From positions 1 through 53,061 of the forward strand of contig JBKHXF010000006.1 of NCBI GenBank assembly GCA_046566145.1: a stretch of DNA of 53,061 nucleotides, written 5' to 3'. Under the pieces are notes generated by a model that saw only the letters and a list, made by a program, of their open reading frames with translations, did no database searches and was not told where the DNA came from. The stretch's first letter is position 1. Every line of letters begins with the position of its first letter. Below are positions 31,318 to 40,199 of the stretch, in pieces. This stretch comes from JBKHXF01 sp046566145 (lineage in GTDB: Bacteria; Actinomycetota; Nitriliruptoria; Nitriliruptorales; Nitriliruptoraceae). Position numbers and translations under genes: made by a program.

Positions 31318-31851
31318 GTGCGTTTCGAGCTCGACCGTGCCCTCCTCGACGCGAGGGTCCGTGACGTCCCGGACTTCCCCACGCCCGGGGTGGTCTTCAA
31401 GGACGTCACCCCGCTGCTGCTCGACCCGGTGACGCTGTCCACCGTGGTCGACGCGCTCGTGGTGGCCTTCGGTCGTGGGACGGTCGACAAGGTCGTCGGC
31501 ATCGAGTCGCGCGGGTTCATCTTCGCGGCGCCCGTCGCGTACCACATCGGTGCCGGTTTCGTCCCGGCCCGCAAGGCGGGCAAGCTCCCGGCCGCGACCG
31601 CCTCGCGGACCTACGAGCTGGAGTACGGCACCGCCACGCTCGAGATGCACACCGACGCGATCGAGCCGGGGGACCGCGTGCTCATCGTCGACGACGTGCT
31701 CGCGACCGGCGGGACGGCCAGGGCCACGGCGGAGCTCGTCGAGGAGCTCGGGGGCGAGGTCGTGGGCCTCGGGTTCCTGATCGAGCTCACCTTCCTCGAC
31801 GGGGCGAGCAGGCTGGGCGGCCGCGAGCACGTCAGCCTGCTCACGTACTGA
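31318..31851 (+). CDS. apt: Adenine phosphoribosyltransferase
   Basis: Converts adenine and PRPP to AMP in purine salvage. The 177 residues carry the PRPP-binding motif VLIVDDVLATGGTA and the family markers FPTPGVVFKDVTPLL and ESRGFIFAAPVA. Start GTG 31318 gives the normal length and has AAGG 7 to 11 nt upstream. Its position between secF and rel is shared with M. tuberculosis and other actinobacteria. The sequence between secF and apt contains two copies of a CCGACACCCCC-like string, too short to interpret. Confidence 0.95.
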   Translation: MRFELDRALLDARVRDVPDFPTPGVVFKDVTPLLLDPVTLSTVVDALVVAFGRGTVDKVVGIESRGFIFAAPVAYHIGAGFVPARKAGKLPAATASRTYELEYGTATLEMHTDAIEPGDRVLIVDDVLATGGTARATAELVEELGGEVVGLGFLIELTFLDGASRLGGREHVSLLTY

Positions 31852-31867
31852 CGGTTGCACCGCGGAG

Positions 31868-31873
31868 TACCCT
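31868..31873 (+). promoter_or_regulatory. -10-like element of rel
   Basis: TACCCT followed by CGG, 33 nt before a CTG with a strong ribosome-binding site and 96 nt before the GTG start. Confidence 0.4.
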
Positions 31874-31969
31874 CGGCCCACGACGACCGACGAGGGAGGC
31901 ACGCAGCTGGCCGGTGAGCAGAGCCGCGAGCACCGCGCGCCCGCACCGCCCCCGCCCCGGCCGTCCGGG

Positions 31970-34222
31970 GTGAAGGGGGTCCTGTCGCGCCTGCCCATCG
32001 CGTCCCGTGACCTCCCGGAGCTGCTGCACGAGCTCGCCGCGCACATCCGCGAGTCGAGCCCGAAGGTCGACCTGCGTGAGGTCGTGCGCGCCTACGAGTA
32101 CGCACGCGACGCCCACGACGGACAGGTCCGCAAGTCGGGCGAGCCCTACATCACCCACCCGATCGCGGTCGCGACCGAGCTCGCCGACCTCGGGCTCGAC
32201 ACCGACACCATCGTCGCCGCGCTGCTGCACGACGTCGTCGAGGACACCCCGACGTCGCGCGACGAGATCGCCCAGTACTTCGGCCCGTCGGTCGCCTCCC
32301 TCGTCGACGGCGTCACCAAGCTCGACCGGCTCCAGGTCGAGTCGAAGGAGGAGCAGCAGGCCGAGACGCTGCGCAAGATGATCCTCGCCATGGCCGAGGA
32401 CATCCGGGTCCTGGTCATCAAGCTCTCCGACCGTCTCCACAACATGGAGACCATCGAGCACATGCCCCGCGAGAAGCAGAAGCGGATCGCGCAGGAGACG
32501 CTCGACATCTACGCCCCGCTGGCGCACCGCCTCGGCATGCAGCAGTTCAAGCTGCGCCTCGAGGACCTCGGGTTCCGCACGCTGCACCCCAAGCGCTACG
32601 AGGAGATCGTGGCGATGGTGGCGGAGCGCCAGCCCGAGCGGGAGGCGTACATCGACGAGGTCGTTCAGGCCGTCCGCGAGCACCTGCGCGAGGTCAAGGT
32701 CCGCGCCGAGATCACGGGCCGTCCGAAGCACTACTACTCCATCTACGAGAAGATGGTGCTGCGTGGCAAGGAGTTCGACGAGATCCACGACCTCGTCGGC
32801 GTGCGGGTCATCGTCGGCAGCGTGCGCGACTGCTACGCGGTCCTGGGCCAGATCCACGCGGCCTGGCGTCCCATCCCGGGGCGCTTCAAGGACTACATCG
32901 CGATGCCCAAGTTCAACCTCTACCAGTCGCTGCACACCTCGGTGATCGGGCCCGGTGGGCGGCCGCTGGAGCTGCAGATCCGCACCCGGGCCATGCACCA
33001 CACCGCCGAGTTCGGTGTCGCCGCGCACTGGAAGTACAAGGAGACGGGCCGCGTCCCGCAGGCGGGAGCGGGCGGGGGCGGCGACCTGCGGTGGCTCGAC
33101 CAGATGCTCGAGTGGCAGGGTGACGTCGAGGAGCCCGAGGACTACCTCGAGAGCCTGAAGATCGACCTCTACCAGGACGAGGTGTTCGTCTTCACGCCCA
33201 AGGGACAGGTCCGCGCGCTCCCGCAGGGCTCGACCCCGATCGACTTCGCGTACGCCATCCACACCGAGGTCGGCCACCGCACCATCGGCGCCCGGGTCAA
33301 CGGTCGGCTCGTCCCGCTCGAGCAGCAGCTCGTCAACGGCGACACCATCGAGATCCTGACCTCGAAGGCCGAGGACGCCGGGCCCTCGCGCGACTGGCTG
33401 CAGATCGCCGTCTCCCAGCGGGCCCGCTCCAAGATCCGCGCCCACTTCAACCGCGAGCGGCGCGAGGACGCCGAGGACCGCGGCCGCGACGCGCTGGTGC
33501 GCGCCCTGCGGCGCAAGGGACTCTCCTACGCCCGGGTCGTCGCCAGCGGCGACCTCGCCGACGTCGCGGCGGCGATGAACCTCAAGGACAACCCGACCCT
33601 GTTCCGGGCGATCGGCGAGAACCACGTCGCCGCCTCCACGGTCGCGCAGGCGCTCGTCGACGCCATCCTCGAGGAGGACGGGGACGGCGACACCGACGAG
33701 TCGACGGCGACCGGCCCGACCCCGATCCGCATCGGGCGACGCAGCGACCGCGATGACGGCGTCGAGGTCGAGGGCGACGCCGGCATGCTCGTGAAGCTGG
33801 CGCGGTGCTGCACCCCCGTCCCGGGCGACGACATCCTCGGCTTCGTCACCCGCGGCCGCGGGGTCAGCGTCCACCGGACCGACTGCACCAACGTGGAGGA
33901 CCTGCGCAGCGAGCCGGAGCGCTTCGTCCCGGTGGACTGGTCCGGGGAGGCGGGGACCACCTTCCTCGTGACCGTCCAGATCGAGGCGCTCGACCGCAAG
34001 CACCTCCTGCGCGACATCACGGCCGTCCTGGGTGACATCCACATCAACATCATGAGCGCCCAGGTCACCACCCGCCGCGACCGCATCGCGGTCCTGCGCT
34101 TCTCGTTCGAGCTCGCCGACCCGACCCACCTGGACTACGCGCTGCGCTCCGTGCGGCGGGTCGAGGGCGTCTACGACGCCTACCGCGTGGTGCCCCAGAC
34201 GCAGTCGAGCGCCACGGGGTGA
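31970..34222 (+). CDS. rel: Bifunctional (p)ppGpp synthetase/hydrolase Rel
   Basis: Makes and degrades the alarmone (p)ppGpp in the stringent response. At least 750 residues with the full RSH layout: HD hydrolase domain (YITHPIAVA, LLHDVVEDT), synthetase domain (HYYSIYEKM, FDEIHDLVGVRV), TGS (VFVFTPKGQV), zinc-finger-like region (ARCCTPVPGDDILGF) and a C-terminal ACT domain (VTVQIEALDRKHLLRDI). The hydrolase residues look intact, so it should be bifunctional. GTG 31970 has no good ribosome-binding site. An in-frame CTG at 31907 has GGGAGG (31894-31899) 7 nt upstream and would add 21 Pro/Arg-rich residues; the true start is uncertain. Confidence 0.95.
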   Translation: MKGVLSRLPIASRDLPELLHELAAHIRESSPKVDLREVVRAYEYARDAHDGQVRKSGEPYITHPIAVATELADLGLDTDTIVAALLHDVVEDTPTSRDEIAQYFGPSVASLVDGVTKLDRLQVESKEEQQAETLRKMILAMAEDIRVLVIKLSDRLHNMETIEHMPREKQKRIAQETLDIYAPLAHRLGMQQFKLRLEDLGFRTLHPKRYEEIVAMVAERQPEREAYIDEVVQAVREHLREVKVRAEITGRPKHYYSIYEKMVLRGKEFDEIHDLVGVRVIVGSVRDCYAVLGQIHAAWRPIPGRFKDYIAMPKFNLYQSLHTSVIGPGGRPLELQIRTRAMHHTAEFGVAAHWKYKETGRVPQAGAGGGGDLRWLDQMLEWQGDVEEPEDYLESLKIDLYQDEVFVFTPKGQVRALPQGSTPIDFAYAIHTEVGHRTIGARVNGRLVPLEQQLVNGDTIEILTSKAEDAGPSRDWLQIAVSQRARSKIRAHFNRERREDAEDRGRDALVRALRRKGLSYARVVASGDLADVAAAMNLKDNPTLFRAIGENHVAASTVAQALVDAILEEDGDGDTDESTATGPTPIRIGRRSDRDDGVEVEGDAGMLVKLARCCTPVPGDDILGFVTRGRGVSVHRTDCTNVEDLRSEPERFVPVDWSGEAGTTFLVTVQIEALDRKHLLRDITAVLGDIHINIMSAQVTTRRDRIAVLRFSFELADPTHLDYALRSVRRVEGVYDAYRVVPQTQSSATG

Positions 34223-34224
34223 GC

Positions 34225-34255
34225 CCCGCCCGGGCGCCGGGGTCCCGGGTGCGGG
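34225..34255. terminator. Imperfect GC hairpin after rel
   Basis: CCCGC and CCGGG (34225-34234) pair with CCCGG and GCGGG (34244-34255) around a short loop with a 2-nt bulge. It lies between the rel stop and the next -10-like element. Confidence 0.4.
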
Positions 34256-34259
34256 TCGC

Positions 34260-34265
34260 TAGCCT
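34260..34265 (+). promoter_or_regulatory. -10-like element of the MBL-hisS-aspS unit
   Basis: TAGCCT followed by CGG, 39 nt before the GTG at 34305. Confidence 0.4.
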
Positions 34266-34304
34266 CGGCGCCCGACCCTGCCCTCCTCGACCAGGCCCCC
34301 ACCC

Positions 34305-35069
34305 GTGTCCGCATCCGTCCGCGCAGGCACCGATCGTGACCTGCTCGTCCTCGGCGCCCCCCTGGGACGCTGGCAGACCAACTGCTACGTGGTGGGCGAC
34401 CGCAGCGCCGGACGCGCCGTCGTCATCGACCCGGGGGAGGGCGCCGCCGAGGCGGTCCCCACGTGGCTCCGCGACCACGGGCTCACGTGCGAGGCGATCC
34501 TGCTCACCCACGGGCACATCGACCACTTCTGGGGCATGCCGGAGCTCTCACGTTCGCTCGACGTGCCGGTGCTGATGCACGAGGACGACCGTTGGCTGTG
34601 GGAGCAGCCCGACGCCGGGCTCGGCTCCATCCCGCCGGGGATGCTCGAGCAGCAGCTCGGCATCCGCTGGGACCCACCGACCGACCGGCTCGAGACGATC
34701 ACGGACCGGCAGGTGCTGCCCCACGCAGGCCTCGACCTCACCGTCCGGCACAACCCGGGGCACACCCCCGGGCACGTCACGTTCCTCGGCCGCGGCCTGC
34801 GCGACGCGGAGGTCCGGTTCGCGTACGGCGACCCCGCGCCGGCGGACGGCGTCCTCTTCTCGGGCGACCTGGTCTTCGCCGGCTCGATCGGGCGGACCGA
34901 CTTCCCCCGCGGGTCCACCGAGGCCATCCTCCGCTCGCTCGCCGACACGGTCCTCACCCTCGAGGACGACGTCGTCATCCTCTCTGGCCACGGCCCCGAC
35001 ACGACCGTGGGGCGCGAGCGCGCGACGAACCCGTTCGTGGCCCAGGCCCGCCAGCGCCACGGGCTCTGA
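34305..35069 (+). CDS. MBL-fold hydrolase, glyoxalase II-like
   Basis: A 254-residue metallo-beta-lactamase fold protein with the full metal set: THGHIDH at 68-74, a GHTPGH motif, FSGDLVF (bridging aspartate) and ILSGHGPDT. This matches the glyoxalase II-like branch. The M. tuberculosis gene at the same place (Rv2581c, between rel and hisS) is annotated as a possible glyoxalase II. Thioester hydrolysis, possibly in methylglyoxal detoxification, is likely but not proven. hisS follows 33 nt after the stop without a promoter of its own. Confidence 0.9.
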   Translation: MSASVRAGTDRDLLVLGAPLGRWQTNCYVVGDRSAGRAVVIDPGEGAAEAVPTWLRDHGLTCEAILLTHGHIDHFWGMPELSRSLDVPVLMHEDDRWLWEQPDAGLGSIPPGMLEQQLGIRWDPPTDRLETITDRQVLPHAGLDLTVRHNPGHTPGHVTFLGRGLRDAEVRFAYGDPAPADGVLFSGDLVFAGSIGRTDFPRGSTEAILRSLADTVLTLEDDVVILSGHGPDTTVGRERATNPFVAQARQRHGL

Positions 35070-35102
35070 CCGGCACCCCACCCGCCCGACCAGGAGCCCG
35101 AC

Positions 35103-36440
35103 GTGGCTGCCATCGACGCCAACCCCGCCTCCGGCACGCGCGACTTCCTCCCCGACGAGGTCGCGCGCCGCGAGCGCGTCTTCGCGACGATCCGGGAGGT
35201 CTACGGCGCGCACGGGTTCGCGCCGATCGACACCCCCGCCTACGAGCGGCTCGACGTCCTCACCGGCAAGTACGGCGAGGAGGGCGACCAGCTCATGTTC
35301 AAGATCCTGCGTCGCGGCGAGCACGAGGACTCGGGTGAAGCCGACCTCGCGCTGCGCTACGACCTCACCGTGCCGCTCGCGCGATTCGTGGCGAGACACG
35401 GCGGCACCCTCGGCGAGCCGTTCAAGCGCTACCACATCGCGCCGGTGTGGCGGGCCGACCGCCCCCAGAAGGGTCGCTTCCGCGAGTTCTACCAGTGCGA
35501 CGTCGACACGGTCGGCTCCGACTCGCTCGTCGCCGACGCCGAGGTGCTGCTCGCGGTGTCGGCGGTCCTCGACCGGCTCGGGCTCTCCGGGTTCGAGGTG
35601 CAGCTCAACTCCCGCCGCGCCCTGCGCGGGCTTATCGAGGCGTACGGCATCCCCGAGCAGCTCGAGGGCACGACGCTCGTCGCCATCGACAAGCTCGACA
35701 AGGTCGGGCCCGATGGTGTCGCCCGGGAGCTCGCCGAGCGCGGGGTCGCCGCCGCGGCCGTCGAGGCGCTCGTCGCCGACGTGTCCGCCGACGACGTCGA
35801 GGCCGTGCTGCGCGAGCGGCTCGCCACCACCGAGCTCGGTCGGGCCGGCATCGACGAGGTCGACACCGTGCTCGGGCTGGTGCGTCCGAACCAGGCCGGT
35901 GGCTCGGTGCGCTTCGCGCCCGTGCTGGCGCGCGGCCTGTCGTACTACACCGGCCCGGTGTTCGAGATCCGGCACGCCGGCCTCGGTGTCTCCCTCGCGG
36001 GCGGAGGGCGGTACGACGGTCTCGTCGGGATGTTCTCCAACCGCGACATCCCGGCCACCGGCGGGTCGCTCGGCATCGAGCGCATCCTGCTGCTGCTCGA
36101 GGAGGAGGGCGCCGGTGCGGCCGCGCCACCCGTCCTCGTCACCGTCCTCGACGACGACCTGCGGGCCGACGCGGTCGCGCTGGCCACGCGGCTGCGCGCC
36201 GCCGGGCTCGCCACCGACCTCTACGTCGCCTCCGGCAAGCTCGGCAAGCAGTTCAGGTACGCCGACCGCCGGGGCACCCGCTTCGCCGTCATCCGGGGGG
36301 CCGACGAGGTGGCCGCCGGTACCGTCGGCGTGAAGGACCTCGCCACGGGGGACCAGGTCTCGGTTGCCGAGACCGACCTGGAGGCCCACCTGCGCGCGGC
36401 GCTCGCCGCCGCCCACCGCGCCCCCGGCGACCCCGCCTGA
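35103..36440 (+). CDS. hisS: Histidyl-tRNA synthetase
   Basis: Charges tRNA-His. The 445 residues include motif 1 (GTRDFLP), motif 2 (HIAPVWRADRPQKGRFREFYQ), the histidine-binding ARGLSYYTGPVFE, motif 3 (SLGIERILLLL) and the C-terminal anticodon domain. GTG 35103 has AGGAG 6 to 11 nt upstream. Its place before aspS is conserved in actinobacteria. I see no T-box or leader peptide ahead of it. Confidence 0.96.
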   Translation: MAAIDANPASGTRDFLPDEVARRERVFATIREVYGAHGFAPIDTPAYERLDVLTGKYGEEGDQLMFKILRRGEHEDSGEADLALRYDLTVPLARFVARHGGTLGEPFKRYHIAPVWRADRPQKGRFREFYQCDVDTVGSDSLVADAEVLLAVSAVLDRLGLSGFEVQLNSRRALRGLIEAYGIPEQLEGTTLVAIDKLDKVGPDGVARELAERGVAAAAVEALVADVSADDVEAVLRERLATTELGRAGIDEVDTVLGLVRPNQAGGSVRFAPVLARGLSYYTGPVFEIRHAGLGVSLAGGGRYDGLVGMFSNRDIPATGGSLGIERILLLLEEEGAGAAAPPVLVTVLDDDLRADAVALATRLRAAGLATDLYVASGKLGKQFRYADRRGTRFAVIRGADEVAAGTVGVKDLATGDQVSVAETDLEAHLRAALAAAHRAPGDPA

Positions 36441-36452
36441 CCCGGTCGCCTG

Positions 36453-36472
36453 ACCCGGGGCCCGACCCGGGT
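36453..36472. terminator. 7-bp hairpin between hisS and aspS
   Basis: ACCCGGG (36453-36459) and CCCGGGT (36466-36472) with a 6-nt loop. It lies within a stretch that repeats CCTGACCCGG twice (36436-36458). Possible terminator; aspS shows no strong promoter after it. Confidence 0.4.
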
Positions 36473-36527
36473 GCTCCGCGGGCAGGCCGCTCACCACGAC
36501 CACCCCACGATCGAGAAGGACCCCGCT

Positions 36528-38360
36528 GTGGGCATCACCCCCTTCGGCTCCCTGCGCACCGCCGGCGCGGGCACGCTGCGCCCCGAGCACGCCGGCGACT
36601 CCGTCACCCTCGCCGGCTGGGTCGACACCCGTCGCGACCACGGCGGCGTGGCGTTCCTCGACCTGCGCGACCGCAGCGGGCTCGTGCAGGTCGTCGCCGA
36701 CCCGGAGCACTCCGAGGCCCTCGAGGCGGCCCACCGGGTGCGCACCGAGTGGGTCGTGCGGGTCACCGGCACCGTGCGCCAGCGCCCCGACGGGATGGTC
36801 AACGACCGCCTCGAGACCGGCGCGATCGAGGTCGTTGCCGAGTCGCTCGAGGTGCTCAGCGAGGCCGAGACCCCGCCGTTCCCGATTGCGGACGGCGTCG
36901 ACGTCGACGAGACCATGCGTCTGACCCACCGCTACGTGGACCTGCGACGTCCCCGCATGGCCGAGATCCTGCGGACGCGCTCCCGCACCACGTCCATCAT
37001 CCGCCGCGTGATGGAGCGCCACGGGTTCCTCGACGTCGAGACGCCGATGCTCACCCGGGCCACCCCGGAGGGCGCCCGCGACTTCCTCGTGCCGAGCCGC
37101 CTGTCGCCGGGGGAGACCTACGCGCTGCCGCAGTCGCCGCAGCTGTTCAAGCAGCTGCTGCAGGTCGCCGGCGTCGAGCGCTACTACCAGATCGCGCGCT
37201 GCTTCCGGGACGAGGACCTCCGCGCCGACCGGCAGCCCGAGTTCACGCAGCTCGACGTCGAGCTGTCCTTCGGGGACCAGGAGGACGTCATCGGGCTCTC
37301 CGAGGAGCTGGTCGCCGAGGTCTGGCGCGAGGTCCTCGGCGTCGAGGTCCCGACACCGTTCCTGCGCCTGACCCACGCGGAGGCGATGGACCGCTTCGGC
37401 TCCGACAAGCCCGACCTGCGCATCCCCGGCCTCGAGCTCGCCACGCTCGACGAGGTGTTCGCCGGCACCGAGGTCGGCGTGTTCGCCGGCGTGCTCGGCG
37501 CCGGCGGCAGCGTCGTGGCGCTGGCGCTGCCCGGCGGGGGTGAGCTGACCCGGCGGGAGCTCGACGAGCTGGTCGAGTGGGCCAAGCGCCGCGGGGCGAA
37601 GGGCCTCGCCTGGGCGATCGTCGAGGAGGACGGCTCGCTGCGCTCGCCGCTCGCGAAGTTCATGACCGAGGCCGAGGTCGCCGGGGTCAAGAGCGCCGCC
37701 GGCGCGGGTCCGGGCGACGCCGTCTTCTTCGGCGCCGGCGACCGCCGGTTCGCGCTCGACCTCATGGGCGCGCTGCGCAACCACGTCGCCCGGCTCCGGG
37801 GCCTGATCGACGAGTCCACCTTCGCCTTCTGCTGGGTGGTCGACGCGCCGATGTTCGAGCCGGTCGAGGACCGCGGCACGGCGGTCGGGACCACCGCCTG
37901 GACGCCGACGCACCACCCGTTCACCGCGCCGACGCCGGAGTTCGTCGACTCGTTCGACACCGACCCCGAGCACGCGCTCTCCAACGCCTACGACGTGGTC
38001 TGCAACGGCTACGAGCTCGGTGGTGGCTCGATCCGTATCCACGACCGAGCGGTGCAGGAGCGCGTCTTCCGGTTCCTCGGGATCTCCGACGAGGAGGCCC
38101 AGGAGAAGTTCGGGTTCCTGCTGCGCGGGCTGTCCTACGGCGCGCCGCCCCACGGGGGCATCGCGTTCGGGCTCGACCGGATGGTGATGCTGCTCGCCGG
38201 CACGTCGAACATCCGCGACGTCATCCCGTTCCCGAAGACCCAGTCGGGTGCCTGCCTGCTCACCGACGCGCCGGCGCCGTACGAGGGCCGTGCGCTCGAC
38301 GAGTTGCTCCTGCGCGTCGTCCCGCGGCCGGAGTCGAAGCCATCGGCTGGGAAGGGCTGA
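36528..38360 (+). CDS. aspS: Aspartyl-tRNA synthetase
   Basis: Charges tRNA-Asp (and possibly tRNA-Asn). The 610 residues are the long bacterial type: OB anticodon domain (VTLAGWVDTRRDHGGVAFLDLRD), class II core with FTQLDVELSF and GLDRMVMLLAG, and the GAD insertion in between. GTG 36528 has AAGGA 7 nt upstream; an earlier GTG adds sequence with no family match. Whether it also charges tRNA-Asn depends on a GatCAB system outside this window. The SRPBCC gene begins 2 nt after the stop. Confidence 0.96.
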   Translation: MGITPFGSLRTAGAGTLRPEHAGDSVTLAGWVDTRRDHGGVAFLDLRDRSGLVQVVADPEHSEALEAAHRVRTEWVVRVTGTVRQRPDGMVNDRLETGAIEVVAESLEVLSEAETPPFPIADGVDVDETMRLTHRYVDLRRPRMAEILRTRSRTTSIIRRVMERHGFLDVETPMLTRATPEGARDFLVPSRLSPGETYALPQSPQLFKQLLQVAGVERYYQIARCFRDEDLRADRQPEFTQLDVELSFGDQEDVIGLSEELVAEVWREVLGVEVPTPFLRLTHAEAMDRFGSDKPDLRIPGLELATLDEVFAGTEVGVFAGVLGAGGSVVALALPGGGELTRRELDELVEWAKRRGAKGLAWAIVEEDGSLRSPLAKFMTEAEVAGVKSAAGAGPGDAVFFGAGDRRFALDLMGALRNHVARLRGLIDESTFAFCWVVDAPMFEPVEDRGTAVGTTAWTPTHHPFTAPTPEFVDSFDTDPEHALSNAYDVVCNGYELGGGSIRIHDRAVQERVFRFLGISDEEAQEKFGFLLRGLSYGAPPHGGIAFGLDRMVMLLAGTSNIRDVIPFPKTQSGACLLTDAPAPYEGRALDELLLRVVPRPESKPSAGKG

Positions 38361-38362
38361 CC

Positions 38363-38791
38363 GTGCCCTGGGTCCGGACCCCCGCCCTCCACGTCGCCGC
38401 GCCACCGGAGGCGGTGTGGGACGTGCTCGCCGACTTCGCCCGCTGGGGCGAGTGGGCCGAGCGGTTCCCTCGGATGCGCGGCGAGGCCGTCCCCGGCGCG
38501 CGCCTCGTGCTGACGGCGCGTCTGCCGAAGCTCCCGCCGTCCACGCTGCCCGCCCGGGTCGTCGACGCCGAGCGGGGGCGTCGCCTGTCGTGGCGCGGGG
38601 GCGTGCCCGGGGTGTTCGGGGCGCACCACGGCTTCGACCTCGAGCCCGACGGCGCGGGCACCCGGGTCGAGCACTGGGAGCGGTTCGACGGGCTGCTCGG
38701 CCGGGCCCTGGTCGCGGCGCTGGGGCGCGACATCGAGCTCGCGTACACCGAGCTCAACGTGGCGCTGGCCCGACGGGTCGAGGGCGCCTGA
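38363..38791 (+). CDS. SRPBCC family protein (polyketide cyclase/dehydrase-like)
   Basis: A 142-residue START-like small-molecule-binding fold. The opening AAPPEAVWDVLADFARWGEWAERF and later VEHWERFDGLLGRAL are typical of the polyketide cyclase 2/SRPBCC superfamily, which binds hydrophobic ligands. Nothing shows its ligand. GAAGGG lies 6 to 12 nt before the GTG, within the end of aspS, so it is translated with aspS. Confidence 0.82.
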   Translation: MPWVRTPALHVAAPPEAVWDVLADFARWGEWAERFPRMRGEAVPGARLVLTARLPKLPPSTLPARVVDAERGRRLSWRGGVPGVFGAHHGFDLEPDGAGTRVEHWERFDGLLGRALVAALGRDIELAYTELNVALARRVEGA

Positions 38792-38803
38792 GGTCGTCGC
38801 CGG

Positions 38804-38809
38804 TACGGT
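38804..38809 (+). promoter_or_regulatory. -10-like element of rarA
   Basis: TACGGT followed by CG, ending 10 nt before the rarA ATG, so the mRNA would have almost no leader. No ribosome-binding site is visible, which fits. Confidence 0.4.
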
Positions 38810-38819
38810 CGCCGGCCTC

Positions 38820-40199
38820 ATGCGCGACACCCTCGACTTCGACGAGCAGCCGGACGACCCGGCGGCACGGACCGACGCCACCGCCGCGGTGGGGCACCTC
38901 GCCCCGCTCGCGGCCCGCATGCGCCCGCGGACGCTCGAGCAGTACGTCGGGCAGCCGGAGGCGCTGGGGGAGGGCACCCCGCTGCGGGCGGCGCTGGACG
39001 CGGGTGCCCTGCCGACCTCGCTCGTGCTCTGGGGTCCTCCGGGCACCGGCAAGACCTCGCTCGCCTCGGTCATCTCCCGTCACGTCCAGGCCGTCTGGTC
39101 GGAGCTGTCCGCGGTGACCGCCGGGGTGAAGGACGTCCGACGCGTCATCGACGAGGGGCGAGCGCGGGCGGAGATGAGCGGCCGACGGACGATCCTGTTC
39201 ATCGACGAGATCCACCGATTCACCAAGGCCCAGCAGGACGCGCTGCTCCCGGGCGTCGAGGCCGGCTGGGTGACCCTCATCGGGGCGACGACCGAGAACC
39301 CGTTCTTCGAGCTCAACGCGCCGCTGCTGTCGCGCTGCCGGCTCGTCCGTCTCGAGCCGCTCACCGACGACGACCTGCGCACGATCCTCGCCCGTGCCGT
39401 CTCCGACGAGCGCGGGCTCGCCGGCGCGGTGACGCTGACCGATGAGGCCGTCGACCACCTCGTGGAGGTGGCCGACGGGGACGCCCGCACGCTGCTGACC
39501 GCCCTCGAGGTGGCGACGTCCGCCCTCGGGGACCGGACCGAGGTCCGCCCGGCGGACGTCGACGTGGCGCTGAGGCGCTTCCGCTACGACAAGGCCGCGG
39601 ACCAGCACTACGACATCGCCTCGGCGTTCATCAAGAGCCTGCGCGGGTCCGACCCGGACGCGGCCCTCTACTGGATGTTCCGGATGCTCGCCGCCGGCGA
39701 GGACCCCCGCTTCATCGCGCGCCGCATGGTCATCCTCGCCTCGGAGGACGTCGGGATGGCCGACCGCGGCGCGCTGCCGCTCGCGGTCGCCGCGTTCGAC
39801 GCGCTCGACAAGGTCGGGCTCCCCGAGGCCGAGTTCGCCCTCGCCCACGCCGCCATCGGCCTCGCGACGGCGCCGAAGTCCAACTCGGTCACCCGCGCCA
39901 TGGGTGCCGCCAAGGCGCTCGTTCACGAGCAGGGCAACGCCCCGGTCCCGGCGCACCTGCGCGACGCGCACTACCGGTCGGCCCGGCGCCTCGGGCACGG
40001 GGTCGGCTACGACTATCCTCACGACCACCCCGGCGGCTACGTCGACCAGCGGTACCTGCCCGACGGCATCGACCGGGTGCTGTACGAGCCGTCGCCGTAC
40101 GGGCACGAGGCCGTGGTGGCCGAGCGCCTCGCCCGGTGGCGGGGCACGCACGACACGAGCCACGACACGAGCGACGACACGGACGGGAGCACACGGTGA
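38820..40199 (+). CDS. rarA: Replication-associated recombination protein A (RarA/MgsA, AAA ATPase)
   Basis: A 459-residue AAA+ ATPase related to the clamp loader and RuvB, acting at stalled replication forks. Walker A GPPGTGKTS, Walker B FIDEIHRF, sensor 1 GATTENPFFELN and the C-terminal tetramerisation domain (DAALYWMFRMLAAGEDPRFIARR) are all present. The C terminus ends in a short HDTS-type repeat (THDTSHDTSDDTDGS), encoded by repeated CACGACACGAG DNA, probably disordered. In M. tuberculosis the homologue Rv2559c also lies between aspS and alaS. The stop overlaps the DUF948 start. Confidence 0.94.
   Translation: MRDTLDFDEQPDDPAARTDATAAVGHLAPLAARMRPRTLEQYVGQPEALGEGTPLRAALDAGALPTSLVLWGPPGTGKTSLASVISRHVQAVWSELSAVTAGVKDVRRVIDEGRARAEMSGRRTILFIDEIHRFTKAQQDALLPGVEAGWVTLIGATTENPFFELNAPLLSRCRLVRLEPLTDDDLRTILARAVSDERGLAGAVTLTDEAVDHLVEVADGDARTLLTALEVATSALGDRTEVRPADVDVALRRFRYDKAADQHYDIASAFIKSLRGSDPDAALYWMFRMLAAGEDPRFIARRMVILASEDVGMADRGALPLAVAAFDALDKVGLPEAEFALAHAAIGLATAPKSNSVTRAMGAAKALVHEQGNAPVPAHLRDAHYRSARRLGHGVGYDYPHDHPGGYVDQRYLPDGIDRVLYEPSPYGHEAVVAERLARWRGTHDTSHDTSDDTDGSTR

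Noticed and set aside
34548..38405. Very long minus-strand open frame opposite the MBL hydrolase, hisS and aspS genes (about 1285 codons)
   Set aside because: It mirrors third-position GC bias; its translation is a low-complexity Arg/Val/Glu/Asp mix with no motifs, while the opposite strand encodes clear enzymes throughout.
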